Positions 1 through 8,454 of a stretch of DNA of 64,000 nucleotides are shown piece by piece. A model generated the notes under the pieces. It saw nothing but the letters and a program-made list of their open reading frames with translations. It had not been told where the DNA came from and ran no database searches. Positions within the stretch are counted from its first letter, which is position 1. Each line of letters starts with the position of its first letter. The position numbers were made by a program, and so were the translations under genes. The stretch is from assembly GCF_009831415.1 (NCBI RefSeq), contig NZ_CP043727.1, positions 3,472,001 to 3,536,000 of the forward strand. The letters are read 5' to 3'. The DNA is from Yersinia canariae (GTDB lineage: Bacteria > Pseudomonadota > Gammaproteobacteria > Enterobacterales > Enterobacteriaceae).

Positions 1-590
1 ATATAGCTGGATACACCCGAGTCAAAACCACCGGAAATCAGGGATAAAACATCTTCCTGTGTACCAATCGGGAAGCCGCCCAACCCTTCATGGCGCGCTT
101 TGATCAGGGTCAGTTTGTCTTGATCAATTTCTAAATGCACTGTTACCTGAGGATGGGTCAGTTTAACTTTGGCACTTTCTATATGTTGATTCAGACCGCC
201 ACCGACATACCGCTCAACATCACCAGACGAAAATTCATGCTTACCACGGCGTTTCACCCGGACACAGAAAGTTTTCCCAATCAAAGTTTCGCGGTAGGCT
301 TCCAGCGTCTGCTCAAAGATATTGTGCATATCGGTGTAGCTGCGGTCTTCCACTTCGAGAATATGGTGGATACCCGGAACGCGGGTTAGAGCATCACAAA
401 TCTGTGGGCCGAGATTGTCATCTTTAGTGCGCAGTTCAATATGATCCCAATGACGGACCACCGCGAGGGTATCGTCCTCAAGGTTTTTCAATACGTTGCG
501 GATATTGGTTGTGAGGATCTTAATGAAGCGCAATCGCACAGATTGACTCTTGATGGTGATTTCTGGGAACAATTTAATGATAAACTTCAT
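1..590 (-). CDS. thiI: tRNA 4-thiouridine synthase ThiI, C-terminal part outside window
   Basis: ThiI transfers persulfide sulfur to uridine 8 of tRNA and to ThiS for thiamine thiazole synthesis, in the cytoplasm. The visible N-terminal 196 residues start [11 protein letters not shown] and run through the ferredoxin-like and THUMP domains (for example [11 protein letters not shown] and [10 protein letters not shown]) into the PP-loop ATP-binding motif [14 protein letters not shown] at the window edge. The rest of the adenylation domain and any rhodanese domain lie before base 1. It is divergent from xseB across 275 bp, the same arrangement as in E. coli. Start ATG at 588-590. The identification is firm; only the length is unknown. 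Confidence 0.95.
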   Translation of the reverse strand, partial: MKFIIKLFPEITIKSQSVRLRFIKILTTNIRNVLKNLEDDTLAVVRHWDHIELRTKDDNLGPQICDALTRVPGIHHILEVEDRSYTDMHNIFEQTLEAYRETLIGKTFCVRVKRRGKHEFSSGDVERYVGGGLNQHIESAKVKLTHPQVTVHLEIDQDKLTLIKARHEGLGGFPIGTQEDVLSLISGGFDSGVSSY

Positions 591-865
591 GGCGGTCTTT
601 AGTTGTCTGGTTATGGAGTGATGGCGTCGCTATTGATAGCAACAGTCAAAGGCGTTAGCGAAAACATGCAAGCCGTGGAGTATATCACTATATGATGCGC
701 GGCTGCGTACTAAAAACCAGACTTAAACGTCACGATTTCCCCTTCATTATCCGCTAGAATAGCCGGTAATAAACTTTTGACCTGAAGAGTTGCTTTCAGC
801 AAGCAAGAAGACGTTTCGCGCCATCCAAGGTTACGTTTCATAAAAATACCGAGTCGAATAAAACT

Positions 866-1120
866 ATGCCGAAAAAAGCTGCATCACCTGAAACCAAAGT
901 CGCCAGTTTTGAGACATCGCTCAGTGAACTGGAACAGATCGTTACTCGTCTCGAGTCCGGTGAACTCCCGCTGGAAGAGGCGTTAAATGAGTTTGAACGT
1001 GGCGTACAATTAGCGCGTCTTGGTCAGCAAACTCTGCTGCAAGCCGAACAACGTGTTCAGGTTCTCCTAAGTGACGAAGTGGATGCGCCATTAGTCCCTT
1101 TCACTCCGGATGCTGAGTAG
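866..1120 (+). CDS. xseB: exodeoxyribonuclease VII small subunit
   Basis: Small subunit of exonuclease VII, which with XseA degrades single-stranded DNA from both ends in the cytoplasm. The 84-residue protein has the family signature [20 protein letters not shown] followed by a helical segment ([16 protein letters not shown]) typical of the short two-helix subunit. Normal length for the family. First gene of the xseB-ispA-dxs operon; its stop lies 4 bases before the likely ispA start, so the two are probably translationally coupled. Confidence 0.95.
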   Translation: MPKKAASPETKVASFETSLSELEQIVTRLESGELPLEEALNEFERGVQLARLGQQTLLQAEQRVQVLLSDEVDAPLVPFTPDAE

Positions 1121-1124
1121 CCTT

Positions 1125-2045
1125 ATGTCTAATACCCACTCCTCCGCTGATTTTAATCAGCAGCTTGCCGCACATCAGCTGCGGGTCAATCAAGCTCTAT
1201 TAGATTTCATCGCGCCACTCCCTTTTGGTAAGAGTGACTTGGTAGAAGCCATGCGCTATGGTGCCGTGCTGGGCGGCAAGCGGCTGCGCCCTTATTTGGT
1301 CTACGCCACGGGGCAAATGTTTGGCCTGTCGCTGACCAATCTGGATGCCCCTGCGGCTGCAATAGAGTGTATCCATGCCTATTCTTTGATTCATGATGAT
1401 TTGCCTGCAATGGATGACGACGATTTGCGTCGTGGCCAGCCCACTTGTCATGTGAAGTTTGGTGAAGCAAATGCGATTTTGGCCGGTGACGCGTTGCAAA
1501 CCTTGGCTTTTTCTATCCTGGCAGAAGCCCCAATGCCCGATGTGGCAGATAAAGACAGGCTGTCGATGATTGCAGAATTAGCCCATGCCAGCGGAGTGGC
1601 GGGCATGTGTGGCGGCCAAGCATTGGATCTGGAAGCCGAAGCGCGCCAGATAACACTTGATGAGCTCGAAAAAATCCACCGCCATAAAACGGGGGCACTA
1701 ATCCGCGCAGCCGTTCGTCTTGGCGCGTTGGCAGCCGGAGCCCCTGGGCGCGAAGCATTACCATTGCTTGACCGTTATGCCAATGCAATCGGCCTGGCCT
1801 TTCAGGTACAGGACGATATTTTAGACGTTATCGGTGATACCGCTACAATTGGTAAACGTCAGGGGGCCGACCAACAACACGGAAAAAGTACTTATCCGGC
1901 ACTTTTGGGGTTAGATTGCGCCAAAACTAAAGCCATGGATTTGTATCAGGAAGCCATTAGCGCCCTGAATGCGCTGTCGGAGCAATCCTATAACATAGCG
2001 CCGCTACAGGCGTTAGCCTGTTTCATTATTGAGCGTGATAACTAG
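1125..2045 (+). CDS. ispA: (2E,6E)-farnesyl diphosphate synthase
   Basis: Condenses isopentenyl diphosphate with dimethylallyl and geranyl diphosphate to give farnesyl diphosphate, the precursor of undecaprenyl phosphate and quinone side chains. Both aspartate-rich motifs are visible: DDLPAMDDDDLRRG (first, FARM) and DDILDVIGD (second), plus GGKRLRP. 306 residues, usual length. The frame is open to an ATG at 1110 inside xseB, but MSNTHSSADFNQQL from 1125 fits the family N-terminus better and lies just after the xseB stop. Followed 53 bp later by dxs, the entry enzyme of the same isoprenoid route. Confidence 0.93.
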   Translation: MSNTHSSADFNQQLAAHQLRVNQALLDFIAPLPFGKSDLVEAMRYGAVLGGKRLRPYLVYATGQMFGLSLTNLDAPAAAIECIHAYSLIHDDLPAMDDDDLRRGQPTCHVKFGEANAILAGDALQTLAFSILAEAPMPDVADKDRLSMIAELAHASGVAGMCGGQALDLEAEARQITLDELEKIHRHKTGALIRAAVRLGALAAGAPGREALPLLDRYANAIGLAFQVQDDILDVIGDTATIGKRQGADQQHGKSTYPALLGLDCAKTKAMDLYQEAISALNALSEQSYNIAPLQALACFIIERDN

Positions 2046-2098
2046 AAATAGACTGGCAGCCCGTGAATGCCTACTTAACCTTTTGATATGAGCATCGA

Positions 2099-3958
2099 AT
2101 GAGTCTTGATATAGCCAAATACCCGACATTGGCACTGGCGGAAAACCCTGAAGAACTGCGCATGTTGCCAAAAGATAGTCTGCCGAAGTTATGTGATGAA
2201 CTACGGCAGTATTTGCTTGCCTCCGTCAGCCGCTCCAGTGGGCACTTTGCTTCTGGATTGGGCGTGGTCGAGCTCACTGTCGCGTTGCATTACGTCTACA
2301 ACACCCCGTTTGACCATCTGGTGTGGGACGTAGGCCATCAGGCTTATCCGCACAAAATATTGACGGGCCGCCGCGAGCAAATAGGTACCATTCGCCAGAA
2401 AGATGGCTTACACCCTTTCCCATGGCGTGGCGAAAGTGAATATGACGTGCTTTCTGTCGGTCATTCCTCAACGTCCATCAGTGCAGGTTTGGGCATGGCC
2501 GTGGCAGCTGAGCATGAAGGTAAAGGGCGGCGTACCGTGTGCGTGATTGGTGACGGTGCCATTACTGCGGGCATGGCTTTTGAAGCTATGAATCATGCGG
2601 GCGATATTCACTCAGACATGTTGGTTATCCTTAACGACAACGAAATGTCCATTTCAGAAAACGTAGGTGGCCTGAATAATCATTTGGCCCAGTTATTATC
2701 TGGCAAACTCTACGCCAGCCTGCGTGAAGGCGGTAAAAAAGCATTTTCGGGCTTACCGCCGATTAAGGATTTACTCAAGCGCACTGAAGAGCACCTGAAA
2801 GGCATGGTGGTGCCAAGCACCTTATTTGAAGAATTAGGCTTTAATTACATCGGCCCGGTAGATGGTCATGACGTGCAGGCGTTGACACAAACATTGAAAA
2901 ACATGCGCAGCCTGAAAGGCCCGCAACTGTTGCATATCATGACCAAAAAAGGCAAAGGTTATGCTCCGGCTGAAAAAGATCCCATCGGCTGGCATGCAGT
3001 ACCGAAGTTTGATCCGGCCTCCGGTACCTTGCCGAAAAGTCAGGGCGGTTTACCCACTTATTCTAAAATCTTTGGTGAATGGTTATGTGAAACCGCCGCT
3101 AAAGACAGTCAGTTAATGGCCGTGACACCCGCAATGCGTGAAGGCTCGGGGATGGTGCGCTTCTCGCGTGAATATCCGCAGCAGTATTTTGATGTCGCGA
3201 TTGCTGAGCAACATGCGGTGACTTTTGCCGCCGGTCTGGCTATTGGTGGCTACAAACCTATAGTTGCCATCTATTCAACTTTCCTGCAACGGGCTTATGA
3301 CCAGTTAATCCATGATGTGGCTATCCAAAATCTGCCAGTATTGTTTGCCATTGACCGAGGCGGTTTAGTCGGTGCAGATGGGCAAACCCATCAGGGCGCA
3401 TTTGATCTCTCATTCATGCGTTGCATTCCAAACATGGTCATCATGACCCCAAGTGATGAAAACGAGTGCCGTCAAATGCTGCACACCGGTTATCACCACA
3501 ACGGGCCTGCGGCAGTACGTTACCCGCGCGGCAACGGTACCGGTGCAGTGCTAGAACCATTAGCGATAATGCCGATAGGGAAAGGGATTGTGCGCCGCGA
3601 AGGTGAAAAAGTGGCGATTCTGTGCTTTGGGACACTACTCGCTCAAGCACAAATTGTGGCCGACAACCTGAATGCTACCCTGGTAGATATGCGCTTCGTT
3701 AAGCCGCTGGATAAAGAATTAGTATTAGAAATGGCGGCCAGCCACGAAATATTGGTTACTGTGGAAGAAAACGCCATTATGGGCGGCGCTGGCAGCGGTG
3801 TGAATGAGCTACTGATGGCAAAACGCCAATTAGTGCCTGTATTGAACCTTGGTTTACCAGACCACTTTGTGCCACAAGGTGAGCAGGATGAGATGCGCGC
3901 TGAATTTGGTTTAGATGCCGCCGGTATACAGCGCCAAATTGAAGCCTGGCTGGAGTAA
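2099..3958 (+). CDS. dxs: 1-deoxy-D-xylulose-5-phosphate synthase
   Basis: Thiamine-diphosphate enzyme joining pyruvate and glyceraldehyde 3-phosphate, the first and flux-controlling step of the MEP isoprenoid pathway. The 619-residue protein shows the TPP-binding [15 protein letters not shown] region near residue 152, the catalytic-glutamate region [15 protein letters not shown] near residue 365 and the transketolase central motif [18 protein letters not shown] near residue 420. Full length compared with E. coli Dxs (620). Last gene of xseB-ispA-dxs; a hairpin follows at 3970-3996. No oddities. Confidence 0.97.
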   Translation: MSLDIAKYPTLALAENPEELRMLPKDSLPKLCDELRQYLLASVSRSSGHFASGLGVVELTVALHYVYNTPFDHLVWDVGHQAYPHKILTGRREQIGTIRQKDGLHPFPWRGESEYDVLSVGHSSTSISAGLGMAVAAEHEGKGRRTVCVIGDGAITAGMAFEAMNHAGDIHSDMLVILNDNEMSISENVGGLNNHLAQLLSGKLYASLREGGKKAFSGLPPIKDLLKRTEEHLKGMVVPSTLFEELGFNYIGPVDGHDVQALTQTLKNMRSLKGPQLLHIMTKKGKGYAPAEKDPIGWHAVPKFDPASGTLPKSQGGLPTYSKIFGEWLCETAAKDSQLMAVTPAMREGSGMVRFSREYPQQYFDVAIAEQHAVTFAAGLAIGGYKPIVAIYSTFLQRAYDQLIHDVAIQNLPVLFAIDRGGLVGADGQTHQGAFDLSFMRCIPNMVIMTPSDENECRQMLHTGYHHNGPAAVRYPRGNGTGAVLEPLAIMPIGKGIVRREGEKVAILCFGTLLAQAQIVADNLNATLVDMRFVKPLDKELVLEMAASHEILVTVEENAIMGGAGSGVNELLMAKRQLVPVLNLGLPDHFVPQGEQDEMRAEFGLDAAGIQRQIEAWLE

Positions 3959-3969
3959 TAACTCTGTTT

Positions 3970-3996
3970 AAGGCATAACCTTGTGGTTATGCCTTT
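3970..3996. terminator. bidirectional hairpin between dxs and pgpA
   Basis: Perfect inverted repeat AAGGCATAACC - TTGT - GGTTATGCCTT placed between the convergent dxs and pgpA genes. An 11-bp stem with a 4-base loop; the T-rich tails are short, so efficiency is uncertain, but the position suits termination in both directions. Confidence 0.75.
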
Positions 3997-4045
3997 ATTC
4001 TATTCAGCACCGCCAATTCTCCGGCAATTTGGAAGATTAACGGTA

Positions 4046-4543
4046 TCAATAGAACAGATCGATTGGCCAATAGTGGCCAATGACAAAAATAATCGCGGCA
4101 GCCACTACACCGGCGATAATGTCATCCACCATTATTCCCATACCACCGTGAACATTGCGATCAAACCAGCGGATTGGCCAAGGCTTCCAGATATCAAAGA
4201 TACGAAACGCCACAAAACCGGCGGCTACCCATTGCCAATCATTGACGGGCAAGGCCATCAAGGTAATCCACATGCCAACAAATTCATCCCAAACGATACT
4301 TCCATGGTCATGAACTTGCATATCTTTCGCGGTGCGATGACAGATATAGACACCAATACAGATGCTAAACATCACGACCAGAGAATAAAGTTGCCAAGGT
4401 AACTGAATCAGTAACAGCCAGAAAGGAATGGCAGCAATAGACCCCATGGTGCCCGGAGCCCACGGCGATAATCCACTGCCAAAACCCGTTGCCAACAAGT
4501 GCCACGGATTAGATAACCGCAGACGACGTTTGGCTTCATCCAT
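4046..4543 (-). CDS. pgpA: phosphatidylglycerophosphatase A
   Basis: Inner-membrane phosphatase converting phosphatidylglycerol phosphate to phosphatidylglycerol. Conserved blocks seen: [25 protein letters not shown] at the N-terminus, [16 protein letters not shown], and [17 protein letters not shown] near the C-terminus, with several hydrophobic helices. Start chosen at 4543 ([11 protein letters not shown]): it has AGGT 8 bases upstream and overlaps the thiL stop as ATGGATGA, a coupling arrangement. An ATG at 4576, 11 codons upstream, is possible. 165 residues, close to the E. coli protein (172). Confidence 0.92.
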   Translation of the reverse strand: MDEAKRRLRLSNPWHLLATGFGSGLSPWAPGTMGSIAAIPFWLLLIQLPWQLYSLVVMFSICIGVYICHRTAKDMQVHDHGSIVWDEFVGMWITLMALPVNDWQWVAAGFVAFRIFDIWKPWPIRWFDRNVHGGMGIMVDDIIAGVVAAAIIFVIGHYWPIDLFY

Positions 4544-5525
4544 GCGATTTACCTGCTGAAAAATGATCAAAACCATGCAAATTCATCTCAACCGCCTTAG
4601 CTTCACGGAAGAATTTCATCCCTTCCGACTGCGGGCCAATCTGACCAATACACGTGTAACCCGCCCCCGTATTGCTCAATGCGACTTTCAGTGCGCCACG
4701 GTTTATTTCCGGCACGGTAAAGCATAATTCATAGTCTTCACCCCCGCTCAATGCCCAGCGCAAAGCTTGATCTGCATCTACCTGATTTTTTAAAGCATCA
4801 GAATATGGTAATGCATCCAGCTCAATACGCGCGCCACAATGACTGGCTTTCAGAATATGTTGTAGGTCAGAAATCAGGCCATCCGAGATATCAATGGCGG
4901 AGCTTGCCAGATCGCGCAATGCCTGCCCCTGCAAGACGCGAGGCTGTGGCCGCAAATGGCGGTGAATTAATGCTGCTCGATCCAGTTCATCATCAACCCG
5001 CAACTCATTTTGCAAGATTGCCAGACCAGCAGCGCTGTCACCCAATGTACCGGTAACATAAATCCAGTCGCCAATCCTAGCTCCCGCACGCGTCAATGCC
5101 CGCCCTTCCGGAACTAAACCTTGGATGGTCAGTGTCAAGCTCAGCGGCCCGCGCGTGGTGTCACCACCAATCAGTTGCATACCGTAATAATTGAGCTGAT
5201 CAAACAAGCTGTCGCTGAATGATTGTAGCCAGTCCTCATTGACGTTAGGTAGGGTCAGAGCAAGAGATAACCAGGCAGGATCGGCCCCCATCGCAGCTAA
5301 ATCGCTAAGGTTTACCGCTAAAGATTTATATCCGAGATCGGCCGGATCGATATCCGGAAGGAAATGAACACCAGACACCAGTGTATCTGTACTGATGGCC
5401 AACAGCTGTTTCTCTGCCACTGTAAGAAGTGCGCAGTCGTCTCCAATACCCAGTTCTACATCCCGGCGATTACTTCTGAACCGGTCAAAGTAGCGGGCAA
5501 TGAGGTCAAATTCGCCACATGCCAT
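4536..5525 (-). CDS. thiL: thiamine-monophosphate kinase
   Basis: Phosphorylates thiamine monophosphate to thiamine diphosphate, the last step of cofactor synthesis. The 329-residue protein has the AIR-synthase/PurM fold markers: GIGDDCALL near residue 27, [11 protein letters not shown], the [14 protein letters not shown] region and [17 protein letters not shown]. Length matches the family. Lies between nusB and pgpA and overlaps pgpA by 8 bases. A 120-bp palindromic repeat (5589-5708) separates it from nusB. Confidence 0.95.
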   Translation of the reverse strand: MACGEFDLIARYFDRFRSNRRDVELGIGDDCALLTVAEKQLLAISTDTLVSGVHFLPDIDPADLGYKSLAVNLSDLAAMGADPAWLSLALTLPNVNEDWLQSFSDSLFDQLNYYGMQLIGGDTTRGPLSLTLTIQGLVPEGRALTRAGARIGDWIYVTGTLGDSAAGLAILQNELRVDDELDRAALIHRHLRPQPRVLQGQALRDLASSAIDISDGLISDLQHILKASHCGARIELDALPYSDALKNQVDADQALRWALSGGEDYELCFTVPEINRGALKVALSNTGAGYTCIGQIGPQSEGMKFFREAKAVEMNLHGFDHFSAGKSHG

Positions 5526-5588
5526 AATACAATTCCAGAAATGTGATTAAGGCCGATAGCCGGCCTTAATACAAATAACTTCAGATGA

Positions 5589-5708
5589 TACTCTGCATAA
5601 TTCGAGTTGCCTGGAGGCAGCCAACCCGAAGCCCCTGAGCATAGATAACTATGCAACTGAGGTGAACGGCGACTGCCAACATACATGCAACTTGAAGTAT
5701 GACGAGTA
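5589..5708. repeat. YPAL-like intergenic palindromic element between nusB and thiL
   Basis: A roughly 120-bp imperfect palindrome fills the gap between the nusB stop and thiL. The ends are inverted relatives (TACTC-TGCATAATTCGAGTTGC on the left, TACTCGTCATACTTCAAGTTGC read from the right on the minus strand), GGCAG blocks follow inside, and the centre is a tight GCATAG-ATAA-CTATGC hairpin at 5639-5654 flanked by CCT/AGG. Size, palindromy and intergenic position fit miniature repeats described in yersiniae (YPAL class), but the class name is from memory. As RNA it would fold into a long hairpin between two co-transcribed genes. Confidence 0.6.
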
Positions 5709-5712
5709 TAAA

Positions 5713-6129
5713 TTATTTTTTCTTACGTATCATCGGAGCGACTTTATCCAGCACCCCGTTGACGAACTTATGGCTATCAGCAGCGCCAAACGTTTTGGCA
5801 AGTTCGATCGCTTCATTGATAGCCACTTTATAAGGGACATCATCACGTTTGCTCAGTTCAAACAGCGCAATACGCAGAACCGCTCTTTCAACCTGACCTA
5901 ATTCTTCGAGCTGGCGGGAAAGAACAGGCGCCATTAGCGCATCCAGAGATGCGGCGTTAACGGCAACCCCAGACAGCAATTCGCGAAAATAGGCGATGTC
6001 TACATCTTTGACATCCTGCTCCGACAGGAACTGTAATTCAACATCAGCGATGTCGTTTTTAGACAACTGCCAAGAGTAGAGCGCTTGAACAGCGCACTCA
6101 CGAGCGCGGCGACGAGCAGCAGGTTTCAC
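5713..6129 (-). CDS. nusB: transcription antitermination factor NusB
   Basis: Binds boxA RNA with S10 (NusE) and promotes antitermination in rRNA operons. The 138-residue sequence carries the family start [21 protein letters not shown] with the arginine-rich RNA-binding stretch, and the C-terminal block [26 protein letters not shown]. The start codon is GTG (6127-6129) preceded by AAGGGGAATTCC; E. coli nusB also begins this way. Lies 25 bp downstream of ribH in a riboflavin/nusB/thiL cluster conserved in enterobacteria. Confidence 0.95.
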   Translation of the reverse strand: MKPAARRRARECAVQALYSWQLSKNDIADVELQFLSEQDVKDVDIAYFRELLSGVAVNAASLDALMAPVLSRQLEELGQVERAVLRIALFELSKRDDVPYKVAINEAIELAKTFGAADSHKFVNGVLDKVAPMIRKKK

Positions 6130-6154
6130 GGAATTCCCCTTAACTTAACTAAAT

Positions 6155-6625
6155 TCAGCCTTTAATAGCTTTGATTACATTAATCATTTCAAGCGCGGTC
6201 AGGGCAGCTTCTGCACCTTTATTACCGGCTTTAGTACCGGCACGCTCAATTGCCTGCTCAATACTTTCTGTGGTCAGCACACCGAAAGCGACTGGGATAT
6301 CACTGTTCATGGCGACACTTGATAGACCAGAACTTGCTTCACCAGCAACATACTCAAAGTGTGCGGTACCCCCACGGATAACCGTACCCAGCGCAATTAC
6401 CGCGTCGTAACGATTTGTTTTTGCTAGCACATTAGCAACCAGCGGCAATTCATAGGCACCCGGAACCCAAACAACAGTAATGTTGTCATCAGAAACCTGG
6501 CCAATGCGCTTCAGGGCATCAATTGCACCTTCCAGCAGGCTGTCGTTGATAAAGTTGTTAAAACGCGCGATTGCAATCGCCACACGGGCATTAGGAGTAG
6601 CAACAACACCTTCGATAACGTTCAT
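6155..6625 (-). CDS. ribH: 6,7-dimethyl-8-ribityllumazine synthase
   Basis: Joins 5-amino-6-ribitylaminouracil with 3,4-dihydroxybutanone phosphate, the penultimate riboflavin step (ribE in E. coli naming). 156 residues with the expected blocks [41 protein letters not shown] (phosphate site and catalytic His) and [13 protein letters not shown]. The frame is open 20 codons further upstream, but ATG 6625 ([11 protein letters not shown]) has TTGAGGAAAGCT directly in front and matches the family N-terminus. Confidence 0.95.
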   Translation of the reverse strand: MNVIEGVVATPNARVAIAIARFNNFINDSLLEGAIDALKRIGQVSDDNITVVWVPGAYELPLVANVLAKTNRYDAVIALGTVIRGGTAHFEYVAGEASSGLSSVAMNSDIPVAFGVLTTESIEQAIERAGTKAGNKGAEAALTALEMINVIKAIKG

Positions 6626-6760
6626 AGCTTTCCTCAATATGGGTTCATACCCCGCAGGGGGCCGGATTCTATCATATTCTTTCACGCCCCGCCCCTGCGC
6701 ATTTGTAAAACGCTGGCAAGACGATAATTAGCAGAGGGAGCCTCTGCTGGATAATTTAAG

Positions 6761-7870
6761 TTAATACTTCGGTTTTAAGCGCAGACGCAGATCCGGCCCC
6801 ACCCGACGGACATCCGTGAAGTCAAACTCTGGGGCATCATTTAGGTGTGTTAACCCAGCCAACTGACATAATCCACGAGCATCACTGCCTAACAATTTCG
6901 GCGCGATATAAAGAATGAGTTCGTCAACCACACCCGCCTGCAACAAAGCCCCCGCGAATTGTGGCCCGGCTTCAACCCAAACAGAATTAATTTGCCGCTT
7001 GCCCAGTTGCATCATCAATAAGACCAAATCCACACCGTTACCATGGCGCGGTAGCAGCAATTGCTCGACATTGTCTGGCCATGACTGCTCATCTGACTCC
7101 ACTCGAGCCAGCCAGCACGGGCCATCTTGCTGTGTCACTTTATGCTCCGGCGTCACACGGTTATGGCTATCGACGATAATTCGAACCGGCTGGCGCAGCG
7201 TTTCTCGAGGATAAAGAGCTTGAGTCTCAGCATCTAATTCCTGCCAGCGCACGGTAAGCGAAGGGTCATCGGCCAATACTGTGGCACTGGTACTGAGGAT
7301 AGCAGAGCTTTCGGCACGAAAACGCTGCACATCTTGGCGCGCCTGGGGCGAGGTTATCCATTGACTTTCGCCGGAAGCCATCGCCGTGCGGCCATCCAAA
7401 GATGCTGCCATTTTCAGTTGTAAATAAGGAAAACCAGTGCGCATCCGTTTCAGAAAACCAAGGTTAACGGCTTCGGCCTCCGCCAGCATCAGGCCGTGAT
7501 CAACGGCAATTCCTGCTTGCTTTAGCTTATATAACCCACGCCCGGCAACCTGAGGATTGGGGTCCTGCATCGCGGCCACCACACGCTTGACTCCAGCCGC
7601 CAGCAAAGCATCAGCACAGGGCGGCGTACGCCCATGGTGACTGCAAGGTTCCAGAGTGACATAAGCAGTCGCCCCACGCGCTTTTTCACCCGCCATACGC
7701 AAAGCATGCACCTCAGCATGAGGCTCTCCAGCACGCAAGTGATAGCCCTCACCAACAATCTCATCGTCACGAACCAGAACACACCCGACATTAGGGTTAG
7801 GTGGCGTAGTAAAACGCCCCAGCCGCGCTAATTCAAAGGCTCGGGCCATATAAAACTCATCGGGCTGCAT
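6761..7870 (-). CDS. ribD: bifunctional pyrimidine deaminase/reductase RibD
   Basis: Performs the second and third steps of riboflavin synthesis: deamination of diaminohydroxyribosylaminopyrimidine phosphate and reduction of the ribosyl chain. N-terminal deaminase zinc ligands are visible as H51 (PHAEVHAL) with C76 and C85 (EPCSHHGRTPPC); the C-terminal reductase domain begins near residue 145 (LQLKMAASLDGRTAMASGESQWI). 369 residues, usual length. Lies 135 bp upstream of ribH and 63 bp downstream of nrdR, all read leftward. Confidence 0.95.
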   Translation of the reverse strand: MQPDEFYMARAFELARLGRFTTPPNPNVGCVLVRDDEIVGEGYHLRAGEPHAEVHALRMAGEKARGATAYVTLEPCSHHGRTPPCADALLAAGVKRVVAAMQDPNPQVAGRGLYKLKQAGIAVDHGLMLAEAEAVNLGFLKRMRTGFPYLQLKMAASLDGRTAMASGESQWITSPQARQDVQRFRAESSAILSTSATVLADDPSLTVRWQELDAETQALYPRETLRQPVRIIVDSHNRVTPEHKVTQQDGPCWLARVESDEQSWPDNVEQLLLPRHGNGVDLVLLMMQLGKRQINSVWVEAGPQFAGALLQAGVVDELILYIAPKLLGSDARGLCQLAGLTHLNDAPEFDFTDVRRVGPDLRLRLKPKY

Positions 7871-7933
7871 GGCTTTCCTTACTTTTATTCGGTGACAATT
7901 AGCACAGTGCTAACGGCGTAGCGACTTGACTCA

Positions 7934-8383
7934 TTAATCTTGCAAGCGGGCAATTTCTTCGCCAAATTCGCGAATATCTTCAAAACTACGATACACCGAG
8001 GCAAAGCGGATATACGCCACTTTATCCAAGCGTTTCAATGCTTCCATGACCAAATTGCCTACCATTTTGGTGGGCACTTCACGTTCACCTGTGGCGCGTA
8101 ATTGAGATTTGATATGGCTGATGGCAGTTTCAACATCATCTGAGCTAACAGGCCGTTTTTCGAGAGCCTTAAGCATGCCACGGCGTAATTTTTCTTCATT
8201 GAAGGGCTCGCGCACATCGTCACTTTTAATAACACGCGGTAAGACCAACTCAGCCACTTCGAAAGTGGTGAAACGTTCATTACAATCTAAACACTGGCGG
8301 CGACGGCGCACTTGCGAACCATCGCTCACCAGACGGGAATCAATAACTTTGGTATCCACAGCAGCACAAAACGGGCAATGCAT
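7934..8383 (-). CDS. nrdR: transcriptional repressor NrdR
   Basis: Nucleotide-sensing repressor of ribonucleotide reductase operons. The 149-residue protein has an N-terminal zinc ribbon (C3, C6, C31, C34: CPFC and CLDC) and an ATP-cone starting at [19 protein letters not shown]. Length is exactly typical. Directly upstream of ribD as in other gammaproteobacteria. The gene to its right (8455-10899) is foreign-looking, so nrdR marks the edge of the conserved block. Confidence 0.96.
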   Translation of the reverse strand: MHCPFCAAVDTKVIDSRLVSDGSQVRRRRQCLDCNERFTTFEVAELVLPRVIKSDDVREPFNEEKLRRGMLKALEKRPVSSDDVETAISHIKSQLRATGEREVPTKMVGNLVMEALKRLDKVAYIRFASVYRSFEDIREFGEEIARLQD

Positions 8384-8454
8384 AGCGCTTCCTGATTGGT
8401 GAGCTTAAACTTAGCCATAGTTTACCGCGAACTGCCGCGACAACAAAGGCCGGA

